Below are positions 26,356-34,143 of a stretch of 57,871 bases of DNA, in pieces (the stretch's first letter is position 1; every line of letters starts with the position of its first letter). The notes beneath the pieces were generated by a model, which saw only the letters and a program-made list of their open reading frames with translations, did no database searches and was not told the DNA's origin. This DNA is from an uncultured Bacilli bacterium (GTDB taxonomy: Bacteria > Bacillota_I > Bacilli_A > RF39 > UBA660): assembly GCA_934098435.1 (NCBI GenBank), contig CAKOOV010000009.1, positions 1-57,871 on the forward strand, given 5' to 3'. The position numbers were made by a program, and so were the translations under genes.

Positions 26356-27049
26356 TTCCCTTATGTTCCTCTCTTATTTCCATATGCATTTTAATTTCTC
26401 CACCCAATATACTATCAACACAATCAGGATCATCACCCTCAAGCCAAATAACCACTGTAAACTTATCTATATCCCCAGGAGAAAAACCGCTTCTATTTTC
26501 AAGCACAGCCTCTTTATCACTAAAGAAAGCCTTAGTATCATCCTCTTCTTTACCAGTAAAAGAATTAATCTTAGCATAAACAGATTTTTCATCATTCAAA
26601 AAAATCATCACTCTAACAGCTTCATCAACATTCTTAATAACATCATCAATGATAACAGAATACCAATAATCAATAACTTCTTCGCCTTGATTAGCAACAT
26701 AAAAAGTATAAGCAATATAATTATCACCATTATGTGAACCATCACGTTCATTATTAATATTACTAGGTATCCAATTAATAGAAATATTATCCATAAAATC
26801 TAAATCATTAGCCTCAAGCTTTCTCTTACCTTCTTTAGTTTCTAAATCATCATATATGACAATATTATTATCAAGTGCCAAATTACGATCAAGAGTAACC
26901 GTAAATTTACCACCTTTATATATAATACTAAGAACAATAAAAGAAAACACAAGTACTAATAAAACAATTCCTAAAATAATTTTAAATTTACTATAAACCT
27001 TTTTTCTCTTATAAATTTTATCAGCGGTAACCTTAATTTCTTTAGCCAT
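26333..27049 (-). CDS. Membrane-anchored protein sharing the WxEGxDxDC motif
   Basis: The product has 238 residues. A long basic cytoplasmic head precedes a membrane segment (~25-45). Unlike its neighbours it lacks an obvious 'SYAWF' cleavage motif, so it may stay anchored. The exported domain ends with 'VVIWLEGDDPDCVDSILGG', clearly related to the end of the TasA-like proteins at 12176 and 25366. The only Cys lies in that motif. First gene of a two-gene operon with 25366-26355. An anchoring or nucleating partner is a reasonable inference, comparable to TapA beside TasA, though no sequence link to TapA is claimed. Confidence 0.85.
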   Translation of the reverse strand: MAKEIKVTADKIYKRKKVYSKFKIILGIVLLVLVFSFIVLSIIYKGGKFTVTLDRNLALDNNIVIYDDLETKEGKRKLEANDLDFMDNISINWIPSNINNERDGSHNGDNYIAYTFYVANQGEEVIDYWYSVIIDDVIKNVDEAVRVMIFLNDEKSVYAKINSFTGKEEDDTKAFFSDKEAVLENRSGFSPGDIDKFTVVIWLEGDDPDCVDSILGGEIKMHMEIREEHKGNEETKEK

Positions 27050-27072
27050 TTAAATCCCTCTATCTTAAAACA

Positions 27073-27101
27073 ATTCTAACATAAATAATTTTTATATTCA
27101 A
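27073..27101 (-). promoter_or_regulatory. Sigma-A promoter of the 27049-25366 operon
   Basis: TTGAAT - 17 nt - TAGAAT on the minus strand, divergent from the plus-strand promoter at 27142-27170. Confidence 0.65.
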
Positions 27102-27141
27102 TTAAATAAAATAAACTTTACATTAACTATACAAGCACTCC

Positions 27142-27170
27142 TTGCATAAAAAAGACAATTATGATATAAT
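27142..27170 (+). promoter_or_regulatory. Sigma-A promoter of the plus-strand TasA-like gene
   Basis: TTGCAT - 17 nt - TATAAT, 24 nt before the start codon. Confidence 0.8.
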
Positions 27171-27193
27171 TTTCTCATAATACGAGGTGTAAT

Positions 27194-27778
27194 ATGAATA
27201 AAAAAATAACCATACCATTATGTATAATATGTCTTTCATTATGCCTATTTTTCATACAAGATACTTATGCAAAATACATAACAAGTACAAACGAATCCGC
27301 AAATATGAACATAGCAAGATGGCGAATACTAGTAAACAACAAAGATATAAGAGAAAATAGTACTACAAATGCCACTATAACTCCAATATTTAACGGCAAT
27401 GAAAATATAAATAGCAATATAATCGCTCCAAATAGCGAAGGATACTTTGATTTAATAATTGATACCACTGAAGCAGATGTATCATTTAAATACAAAATAG
27501 AAATATCAGTCAATCAAAACAGTCCAGTTAAAGACTTAATAGCAACCAAATATATAATAGATACCACTGAAGAAAAACCATTAGAAAGAAATAATGCTGT
27601 TATAGAAAATACTGTATTACATAAAGATAACACAAAACCAATCAGCATCAGAGTATATATAAAATGGGACGATTCTAATGAAGCCACTATGGATAATGAT
27701 GCCGATACCAATGCCACAAAACAAGTAGACAATCCAGCTAAAATGGATGTAAAACTATCATTTATTCAATTAAAATAA
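27194..27778 (+). CDS. TasA-like exported protein (opposite orientation within the island)
   Basis: The product has 194 residues from the ATG at 27194 (GAGGTG upstream). A signal segment ends in 'FIQDTYAKYITSTNESANMN', the classic TasA/CalY pattern. 'IARWRILVNNKDI', 'APNSEGYFDLIID' and 'ISIRVYIKWDD' match the minus-strand paralogue at 14552-15157. It is the only plus-strand gene between rpsT and the left edge, with its own promoter and a strong terminator. It therefore forms an independent unit inserted between two minus-strand operons. One of the two SipW-type peptidases is the likely processing enzyme. Confidence 0.87.
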   Translation: MNKKITIPLCIICLSLCLFFIQDTYAKYITSTNESANMNIARWRILVNNKDIRENSTTNATITPIFNGNENINSNIIAPNSEGYFDLIIDTTEADVSFKYKIEISVNQNSPVKDLIATKYIIDTTEEKPLERNNAVIENTVLHKDNTKPISIRVYIKWDDSNEATMDNDADTNATKQVDNPAKMDVKLSFIQLK

Positions 27779-27812
27779 AAATCAAGTGAATAAAATATTC
27801 ACTTGATTTTTT
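27777..27812. terminator. Terminator of the plus-strand TasA-like gene
   Basis: A 12-bp perfect stem (ATCAAGTGAATA/TATTCACTTGAT, 3-nt loop) is followed by T6 on the plus strand. An A-rich left arm makes it usable in both directions. Confidence 0.92.
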
Positions 27813-27837
27813 AAAAAAACAAACATCTAACTTTATT

Positions 27838-27866
27838 ATAAAAAAAAGAGAAAATAGTTTCTCTTA
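27838..27866 (-). terminator. Terminator of the 34076-27873 operon
   Basis: Minus-strand stem AAGAGAAA/TTTCTCTT with a 4-nt loop, followed by a T run, just past the stop codon at 27873. Confidence 0.85.
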
Positions 27867-27872
27867 CAAATT

Positions 27873-28469
27873 TTATATTTGTACCGCACTAACTTTAATA
27901 AGTAGTTTAATACTAGGTAAAAGTGGATTATCCCTATGAAAATCATAAGCCTTCTCTCCCCACCTAGTATCCTCTTCATCATTACCAGAATCATAATCCC
28001 AAGAAGCAGAAATAGTTATACTCTCTTCACCACCACCTGCTGTAATAATATCAGAAGAAGCAGAAATAGATATAATAAAAGGATAACTATTTTTAAAACT
28101 ATCAAGTATTTCCGAAGAAGACATACCCTTTTCTATTAAATCATCTCCAAGTACATTAGCAGATACAACTTCATAAGTAATTCTAGCATCAGCTTCACCA
28201 TCATTAGAAGCTTTTAATTCCTGATAAAAAGGCTGCATACCAGGATATATATTATCAATATTTACCTCAATATATTCCGAAGCAGATTCACCACTACTAA
28301 CATTAAAGCTAACATGCCAACTTCTAACCTTAGCGGTAATACTATTAGATACTCTAGTAGAATAAATAAACCAAGCAAAGCTATTAGAAGCAAGTGTAAG
28401 GAAAAGAAAGAACAAAGTACTCGTCCTAATCCTTCTTTTTCTTTTCTTTCTCTTAATATTATTATTCAT
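27873..28469 (-). CDS. TasA-like exported protein
   Basis: The product has 198 residues. A strongly basic head (KRKKRKRRIR) and signal segment end in 'ASNSFAWFIYSTRVSNS', again the [SY]-[FY]-A-W-F signature of SipW-type substrates. 'VRSWHVSFNVSSG' and 'IYPGMQPFYQELKASNDG' follow, matching the TasA/camelysin domain (M-x-P-G-slot before the 'xNxG' strand). No Cys. Last gene of the long operon from 34076, 13 nt after a complete signal peptidase gene, its probable processing enzyme. Confidence 0.87.
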   Translation of the reverse strand: MNNNIKRKKRKRRIRTSTLFFLFLTLASNSFAWFIYSTRVSNSITAKVRSWHVSFNVSSGESASEYIEVNIDNIYPGMQPFYQELKASNDGEADARITYEVVSANVLGDDLIEKGMSSSEILDSFKNSYPFIISISASSDIITAGGGEESITISASWDYDSGNDEEDTRWGEKAYDFHRDNPLLPSIKLLIKVSAVQI

Positions 28470-28482
28470 AAAAAGTCACCTA

Positions 28483-29040
28483 CTAACTTTTCTTTTCTCT
28501 TCTTTCATATACAATATCAATAATTTCCATAACTAAAAGAATAGCAAAAGGAACAAATATTACAAAATAAAAACCATAAATATTATTAACAACCCTACTA
28601 ATAAAACTAAGAATATGACTTTTAAAACTTATCCTGCCCATAATTTGATCTGCACTAACTAAAGGATCTTCAACATCATTAGCAATACCTTTAGTATGAA
28701 AGTAAGTATTACCATCTATCTTATCAATTTTAATAACTTCATGTGTTACAATCTTACCAGCAAAATCACTCTTCTTACCTAAATATACAACATCATCACC
28801 AACTTTAATATCATTAGTATCAACCTCTTTAGCCACTATCATATCAAAGACATTATACTTAGGCACCATACTTTCAGTAACAACTGTAAACAAACTATAT
28901 CCACCCAAAGAAGCCTTATTATTAGAAATTCTCTGAATAAAAATAATACTAATAACAATTATAATAAAGAAAGATACAATTGTCTTAAAAAGCATTGCAA
29001 TTATTTTAAGAGCCTTATTATTATTAATTTTTTCTATCAT
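28483..29040 (-). CDS. ER-type signal peptidase I (SipW-like), active-site complete
   Basis: The product has 185 residues with an N-terminal helix (~12-32), the catalytic Ser in 'FTVVTESMVPKYN' (~residue 58) and His in 'GKIVTHEV'. The 'FHTKGIANDVED' box and a C-terminal helix (~150-172) follow. This is the second active member of the S26B type in the window. Only distant identity to the one at 13978-14538 is visible, so the two probably serve different substrates. It sits in the operon between the DUF2357-like gene and a TasA-like gene, with gaps of 12-13 nt. Confidence 0.92.
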   Translation of the reverse strand: MIEKINNNKALKIIAMLFKTIVSFFIIIVISIIFIQRISNNKASLGGYSLFTVVTESMVPKYNVFDMIVAKEVDTNDIKVGDDVVYLGKKSDFAGKIVTHEVIKIDKIDGNTYFHTKGIANDVEDPLVSADQIMGRISFKSHILSFISRVVNNIYGFYFVIFVPFAILLVMEIIDIVYERREKKS

Positions 29041-29052
29041 TTTTCATCACCA

Positions 29053-30168
29053 TCACAATTTTACTTCTCTAACATCCTTTAAATACTTATCCATATATTT
29101 TTTAAAAGTATCTTCAATCTGTTTTTCATTAACAACTGTCTTATATTTAATAACACTATATTGTTTTTCAATAATATCCTTAAGTTTCTTCTCATCAATA
29201 TTAGCATCAATACTCATAATTTTCTCTACCATATTAGAAGCAATCTTCTCAGATAAAGCCTCCTTATCAACACTACTATTATCATTATTAATAGAATTAA
29301 GTACCAAATAATCAAGGAGAAAAGACTCATCAATACATTTTTTCAAACGACCATCATCATAATAATCATTATTCTTCTTCTCTTTTTTAACATCATCATC
29401 TAAATGTTCTTGCATATAATTCCATAACGTAAGAGCATACTGAAAATTAACATTTTTAAGAATAACATTAGTCTTCTTAATAGGAGAAGTAACAAGTGAA
29501 ACATGCATCTTATCAATAGTTTGATAAACAGAAGAAGAACATAAATCAGATATCTGAAGTTCTAACTTTTCAATCCTTTCTTCTATAGACATACCATCAT
29601 CATTTTTAATAGACTTCTTTTCATCCTTATTAGATTTAATAGTCATAGAAATATCAACATTTTCTCGTCCAATACTACTTTTAGCATTATATTCCATCTT
29701 AGTATCATCTCTACTAGAAGACTCCGTAACAAGATTACGTTTCTTTCTATCAATATAAAACTTCATATTCTTAATAAGACTATAAATAAATCTATTCTCA
29801 TAAGTATCAAAACTCTCTTCTTTATTAATATTAAGAATTTTACTAGGTCTAACATCTCCAGTTTCCTTATTATAATCCTGAATAAGATTAGTATTCTTAG
29901 ATAAATGTTTAATACTCTCAACCGTAACCCTTCTAGCAAGTTCAATTTTAACAATATCCTCTTCATTTACAATAAATCTATTAGGATTACGAAGAATATT
30001 ATCAAGATATTGAATAGTATCCTCCATAATATCTAACCATTCAAAACTACAATTAACCCTATCATAATTAGTAACAACTCTTAAATTAGAATCAATATTA
30101 TTACAAAAAGAATCAATTTTCTTATCATCATACTTATCATATAAATCAACTATTTCAAGTCCATTCAT
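29053..30168 (-). CDS. DUF2357-like (McrC N-terminal-like) protein without a visible nuclease domain
   Basis: The product has 371 residues and no signal or membrane helix. The stretch 'ESFDTYENRFIYSLIKNM' (~residues 117-134) matches the 'DTpENRF' hallmark of DUF2357/DUF524 proteins, which accompany McrB-type AAA+ NTPases. 'KTNVILKNVNFQYALTLW' (~235-252) fits the next conserved block. The C-terminal ~100 residues are helical and charged. I see no PD-(D/E)xK nuclease motif. It immediately follows the McrB-like gene, whose TAG stop lies in the GGAGG RBS region of this gene. Known relatives act in restriction; the setting here, beside signal peptidases and TasA-like genes, suggests another job. 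Confidence 0.72.
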   Translation of the reverse strand: MNGLEIVDLYDKYDDKKIDSFCNNIDSNLRVVTNYDRVNCSFEWLDIMEDTIQYLDNILRNPNRFIVNEEDIVKIELARRVTVESIKHLSKNTNLIQDYNKETGDVRPSKILNINKEESFDTYENRFIYSLIKNMKFYIDRKKRNLVTESSSRDDTKMEYNAKSSIGRENVDISMTIKSNKDEKKSIKNDDGMSIEERIEKLELQISDLCSSSVYQTIDKMHVSLVTSPIKKTNVILKNVNFQYALTLWNYMQEHLDDDVKKEKKNNDYYDDGRLKKCIDESFLLDYLVLNSINNDNSSVDKEALSEKIASNMVEKIMSIDANIDEKKLKDIIEKQYSVIKYKTVVNEKQIEDTFKKYMDKYLKDVREVKL

Positions 30169-30178
30169 AAACTACCTC

Positions 30179-31702
30179 CTATGTAAGCTTTTTAAGTCTA
30201 AGCAAATATTCCTCACATTCCTTCATTTTACCCTTACCAAAAGTTTTATCTAAAAATTCAATATAGCCATCAATTTCATCTCTAATATAAGAAATATTAA
30301 GCTGTTCAAATTTTCTAAGTATCTTTCTAGCAATAAAGTAATCAACACCATCAACTTCATCACCACCACAAGCAACATATACCGGAACAAATTTCTTCAT
30401 ATGAGCCACAATACGATTACCAAAAGCAATTCTAAAATGTTTAATAACATAATCATCCATATCATTAATCTTATTTAAAGTATCTTCACTTATAGGATTA
30501 TTACTCATAGCCTCACTAAATAACTTATCTAAATAAGTATAATTAATATCTTGTGCCGAAGTAGGAATAGGATCAAATACCTGTCCCTTATCATTAATAT
30601 CAAGAGGCATAGCTCTATCATATACCTTATCAGTTACCATAAAAGTAGAATCATCATTATTAATAGTACCAATATACCATACATTAGGAGGTATCTTAAG
30701 TTTACCATCATCAATATTCTTAGGATCATCGTCCCAAGCACTAGATACAAGTTCAACTATCCATTCATCCTTATTAGGCATCTCAAGAATAGATAACATT
30801 TCAGCAAAATAATATTCAACCCTAGAAATATTCATTTCATCAAGTATTACCGTATAAATATCATCAGTATATCCAGCAACATATAATTCCTTAAGAACCT
30901 CAGTCTCATTAAATTTCTTAGTAAATTCATTAAAATAACCAAATAACTCAGTTCTATCCCTCCATGAAGGTTGTACCGAAGCAACACAAGAATCATGCTT
31001 CAAAAATTTACCCCAAGCATAAGCAAGTGAAGTTTTACCAGTACCACTTATACCTTGTAAAATAACAAGTTTTGTCGAAGCCAAAGCAGAAATAAATAAT
31101 CTTATCATTTCAGATTTATAATAAAGCTTAAGTTGTGAAGCAGCAAAATTTCTAAAAGTTTCTACAAGTTCCTCTAATGTAAAACTATTATTATAAGTCT
31201 GAATCTTATAATTAGCATATTCATTATCCACTGCGGTAAGCTTAGGAAATCTACTAGAAGTAGTATCAACATTCTCATCTTTTTTATCATCTATACTTAC
31301 AGTATCATCTTCTCCAGGCTTAAGACCAAGTTGCGATACCTTCATAGCTAAAATACTTTCCTTCTCATTCATCAAATCAGCAACCTGATTATTAAGATCA
31401 GCTACTTCTTCTAATAAAGATTCTTGCTCTACTACAGTTTTTCTAAATCTAAGATATTTCCTAATTAAAAAATAAACAAATAAAACAATACCAATTACAA
31501 TAAGAACAACACATAAAATAGCAAGAGAAACAAGTACCCACTCCGGACCATTAAAATCACCCTTATAAAAATTAATAATACCAATATAAGATTTAATATC
31601 AAACATCTTAATTATACCATTATATATTCCCTTAAACATAAGTATAAAAGCTGAAAAAAACTGCTGTAAAAACTCATATAAAAATCTAAAAAAAGTATCC
31701 AC
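30179..31702 (-). CDS. Membrane-anchored McrB-like AAA+ NTPase
   Basis: The product has 507 residues, starting with a GTG at 31702 (AGTAGGTGA upstream). The first ~100 residues carry two hydrophobic segments (~12-32 and ~56-84) and then a coiled coil (~90-118). The AAA+ core has Walker A 'LQGISGTGKTSLAYAWGK' (~215-232), Walker B with the McrB-type 'VILDEMNISRVEYYFAEMLS' and a sensor segment 'IGTINNDDSTFMVTDKVYDRA'. The combination LDEMN-xx-RVE-x-YF-x-E is characteristic of the McrB/AAA_5 branch. Membrane anchoring is not usual for McrB itself. With its DUF2357-like partner it lies inside an operon of signal peptidase and exported fibre-type genes. A motor for export or assembly is inferred; membrane-linked phage defence is the alternative. 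Confidence 0.88.
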   Translation of the reverse strand: MDTFFRFLYEFLQQFFSAFILMFKGIYNGIIKMFDIKSYIGIINFYKGDFNGPEWVLVSLAILCVVLIVIGIVLFVYFLIRKYLRFRKTVVEQESLLEEVADLNNQVADLMNEKESILAMKVSQLGLKPGEDDTVSIDDKKDENVDTTSSRFPKLTAVDNEYANYKIQTYNNSFTLEELVETFRNFAASQLKLYYKSEMIRLFISALASTKLVILQGISGTGKTSLAYAWGKFLKHDSCVASVQPSWRDRTELFGYFNEFTKKFNETEVLKELYVAGYTDDIYTVILDEMNISRVEYYFAEMLSILEMPNKDEWIVELVSSAWDDDPKNIDDGKLKIPPNVWYIGTINNDDSTFMVTDKVYDRAMPLDINDKGQVFDPIPTSAQDINYTYLDKLFSEAMSNNPISEDTLNKINDMDDYVIKHFRIAFGNRIVAHMKKFVPVYVACGGDEVDGVDYFIARKILRKFEQLNISYIRDEIDGYIEFLDKTFGKGKMKECEEYLLRLKKLT

Positions 31703-31710
31703 ATAATCAC

Positions 31711-32691
31711 CTACTTCCCAATATTAATAACCTTATCACTATCAAAATCATAATTATATTCATAATTAGTAATAATATAATCAAATATAGTAAGCCATTC
31801 ATTACTAATATCATCATATTTAAAACTATCATCTATGTAAATAGCCACTCTAAAACCATCCTTAATCCATTCATTAATCTCATCCTTATTCTTAGAATAA
31901 TCACTATAATTAAATGTAAGTACAATATAATTTTTAGAAGCACTATCATTTATAATAGATAAAAGTCTATTCTTTTTATCACTCTTTTCAAATAAAGAAA
32001 CAGGATAAGAAACCAAATAAGACATATCAAATTTACAAGAAACAATATTCTTAAGTATCATATTACTAATCAAATAATAAGTAATAAAAATCTTTTGTTC
32101 ATTAACAATTCCTTCATTATATACCTTATTAATAGAATAATCACTATATATTCTATTAAACTTAATATTATAATCAAGACTACATAAAAATACATTTTTC
32201 TTATTAGTATTCCTAATATTTAAAGAAAACCTCTCACTATCAAAAGAATCCAAATAAACCTTTTTCTTTTTATTATCTTCCTTAATCATATCAAGTATTT
32301 CATCACAAAAATCATCATCAATATAACCATAAGTATTACGTCTATATTCATCTATCTCTAATATAATATCCTTAACATCAATATCTGTAATAACATCATC
32401 AAAATACAATACATACTGAAATAAATAAAACATATCCTTAACACATTTAACATATTTATCATCATCACTATCCAGCATTAAAGAAGCACTATTTTTCATA
32501 TAATAATTAATATTAGAAGAAACATTCTTATACTTAATATCAAAATAATTATAATATCTAACCTTAATATAAGTATCCATAAGACTATCAAATATACCCT
32601 TATCAAAATTCTTACCCATAATAAGTTTAAAATACTTATATATACATTTCTTAACAAAATCAATATATTCTAAACAAACACTATTATTCAT
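31711..32691 (-). CDS. Cytoplasmic protein of unknown function, possibly degenerate EAL-like fold
   Basis: The product has 326 residues with no signal or membrane segment. The C-terminal third alternates strands and helices: 'KNYIVLTFNYSDYSKNKDEI', then 'EWIKDGFRVAIYIDDSF' and 'WLTIFDYIITN'. The spacing and the 'G[FV]R[VI]A[IL]x[IL]DD' look are reminiscent of EAL phosphodiesterase barrels. The catalytic EAL triad itself is absent, so any relation is to a degenerate receptor-type version, or chance. It overlaps no neighbour but is spaced 8-12 nt from both, within the McrB-like operon. Confidence 0.75.
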   Translation of the reverse strand: MNNSVCLEYIDFVKKCIYKYFKLIMGKNFDKGIFDSLMDTYIKVRYYNYFDIKYKNVSSNINYYMKNSASLMLDSDDDKYVKCVKDMFYLFQYVLYFDDVITDIDVKDIILEIDEYRRNTYGYIDDDFCDEILDMIKEDNKKKKVYLDSFDSERFSLNIRNTNKKNVFLCSLDYNIKFNRIYSDYSINKVYNEGIVNEQKIFITYYLISNMILKNIVSCKFDMSYLVSYPVSLFEKSDKKNRLLSIINDSASKNYIVLTFNYSDYSKNKDEINEWIKDGFRVAIYIDDSFKYDDISNEWLTIFDYIITNYEYNYDFDSDKVINIGK

Positions 32692-32703
32692 TTACTTCAC
32701 CAC

Positions 32704-33627
32704 CTATTGAGAGTAACTAAAACTAACAATCGAATTATCATTAACAATAGGATAAGAATAATTCATATTAGTATCAGCTTTATAAAATTTAACAGTTTCA
32801 CTAGATTCCGAATCCATCTTAAAACTAATACCATTAACATAATCATATCCATCTATTTTAGTAATAGAAACATTATACGCATTCAAATAAGCACTATTAG
32901 TCATATCAAGAATTACAACTCTAGGATCAAAAGATAAACTAATAAGCGCAGATGTACACTTCTTCTTATCCTCATCAGATAACTCCATATAAGTATTTCT
33001 ATCAATTCTATCATCTATCTTATATTTACCAAAATCTTGTTTAACCAAATAATAATCAAAAGTATTAGTAATATTAAAATTAAAATAAGGACTTTTAGCT
33101 TCATCATCAATAGAATAAGAAAGACCTACTTTGCCAACTTTTAATATAAATCTAGCACTAAGTTTCTTCTTATAAGGATAAACACTATTAGCATAAATCT
33201 CCATATAAGCCTCATCACCATCTTTAAAAGTATCATTAGGAGTAATAACCGCTGTAAAAGAATCATTATGACTACTAGTATAAATAGTACCAGTACTTTT
33301 ATTAATAGAACATAAAACATTATCAGAACAAATATAACTAATATTATAATCAATATCACTATTAGCATGTACTAAATTATTCTTACTACTATTCATATTA
33401 ATAACAATAGTATAAGGATCAACCGCCGACCAAGTATCTACCTGATATATAGCCCTATTAGTAGTAAGTTTATCACTATTAAAATAAAAACTCTTACTAG
33501 AAAAATAAAAATCTCTAATATCATTATAAATATATCTACCATAACTAATAAAAGTAATACTAAGTATAACTATAATACCAATAATAATATAACTCTTCTT
33601 ACCCATCTTCTTAATAAAATTTTTCAT
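32704..33627 (-). CDS. Exported protein with Ig-like character and 'SYGRY' signal motif
   Basis: The product has 307 residues. A basic head and membrane segment (~13-27) end in 'ITFISYGRYIYNDIRDFYF', comparable in position and spacing with the SYAxF motif of the other SipW-type clients. The exported part is beta-rich: 'NSDIDYNISYICSDNVLCSI' holds two Cys about six residues apart, followed by Ig-like strands ('TGTIYTSSHNDSFTAVITPN'). The ATG overlaps the upstream TAA by one base (TAATG), so translation is coupled. Likely a surface or fibre-associated component. Confidence 0.82.
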   Translation of the reverse strand: MKNFIKKMGKKSYIIIGIIVILSITFISYGRYIYNDIRDFYFSSKSFYFNSDKLTTNRAIYQVDTWSAVDPYTIVINMNSSKNNLVHANSDIDYNISYICSDNVLCSINKSTGTIYTSSHNDSFTAVITPNDTFKDGDEAYMEIYANSVYPYKKKLSARFILKVGKVGLSYSIDDEAKSPYFNFNITNTFDYYLVKQDFGKYKIDDRIDRNTYMELSDEDKKKCTSALISLSFDPRVVILDMTNSAYLNAYNVSITKIDGYDYVNGISFKMDSESSETVKFYKADTNMNYSYPIVNDNSIVSFSYSQ

Positions 33628-34076
33628 TATTTCTTCTTAATTTCCTTAATAATTTCATATATTTCATAAACAAAAGCAATAAGCATAGGAAAAATAATAA
33701 TAAACAAATATCCCCATTTAGAAGTAAGTACATTATATATACTACCTAAAATACAATAACTCTTACTATTATCTTTACTACCTAAAATATTATCTTTATC
33801 CAGTGTATATTCATTATCTAAAGTATAAATACCATCAGATATATTAACTACTTTACCTATCTTAACCTTTCCATTATTACCATAATAATAAATATTATCA
33901 TCATTATTAATACTACTATCTTTATAAACAACTACTAAATTACTTTTATCCGCAAATAAATAAGAATTATTAAATTCTGCAATATTATATTTATTATAAG
34001 AAAGTAATACATAAGTAATTAAAATAGTAGTAATAAGATAAACACCAATAAAAATATTAAGTACTATTTTTTTCAT
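33627..34076 (-). CDS. Signal-peptidase-like membrane protein lacking catalytic residues
   Basis: The product has 149 residues with an N-terminal helix (~5-26) and a C-terminal helix (~120-140). Between them 'NLVVVYKDSSINNDDNIYYY' corresponds to the GDLVVVK...GDxIxYY boxes of signal peptidase I. The serine box is replaced by 'FNNSYLFADKSN' and the His box by 'KIGKVV', so it should be inactive. The end, 'LGSIYNVLTSKWGYLFIIIF', matches the inactive protein at 15147-15677. Each inactive copy heads an operon that also encodes one active peptidase. First gene of the 34076-27873 operon. Confidence 0.78.
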   Translation of the reverse strand: MKKIVLNIFIGVYLITTILITYVLLSYNKYNIAEFNNSYLFADKSNLVVVYKDSSINNDDNIYYYGNNGKVKIGKVVNISDGIYTLDNEYTLDKDNILGSKDNSKSYCILGSIYNVLTSKWGYLFIIIFPMLIAFVYEIYEIIKEIKKK

Positions 34077-34143
34077 TCTACCACCATTATAAGTATAACA
34101 TAATTTTAAAACATATGATAGTAAAAAAAACTATTTTTTTATT

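Noticed and set aside
29053..31702. A classical McrBC restriction system
   Set aside because: The AAA+ protein is McrB-like, but the partner shows no PD-(D/E)xK nuclease motif and there is no DNA-recognition domain. The neighbours are secretory. Defence is kept only as an alternative.
4761..34076. Sortase-type cell-wall anchoring of the surface proteins
   Set aside because: No LPxTG-like motif, terminal hydrophobic segment and basic tail was seen at the C-terminus of any of these proteins, and no sortase gene is in the window.
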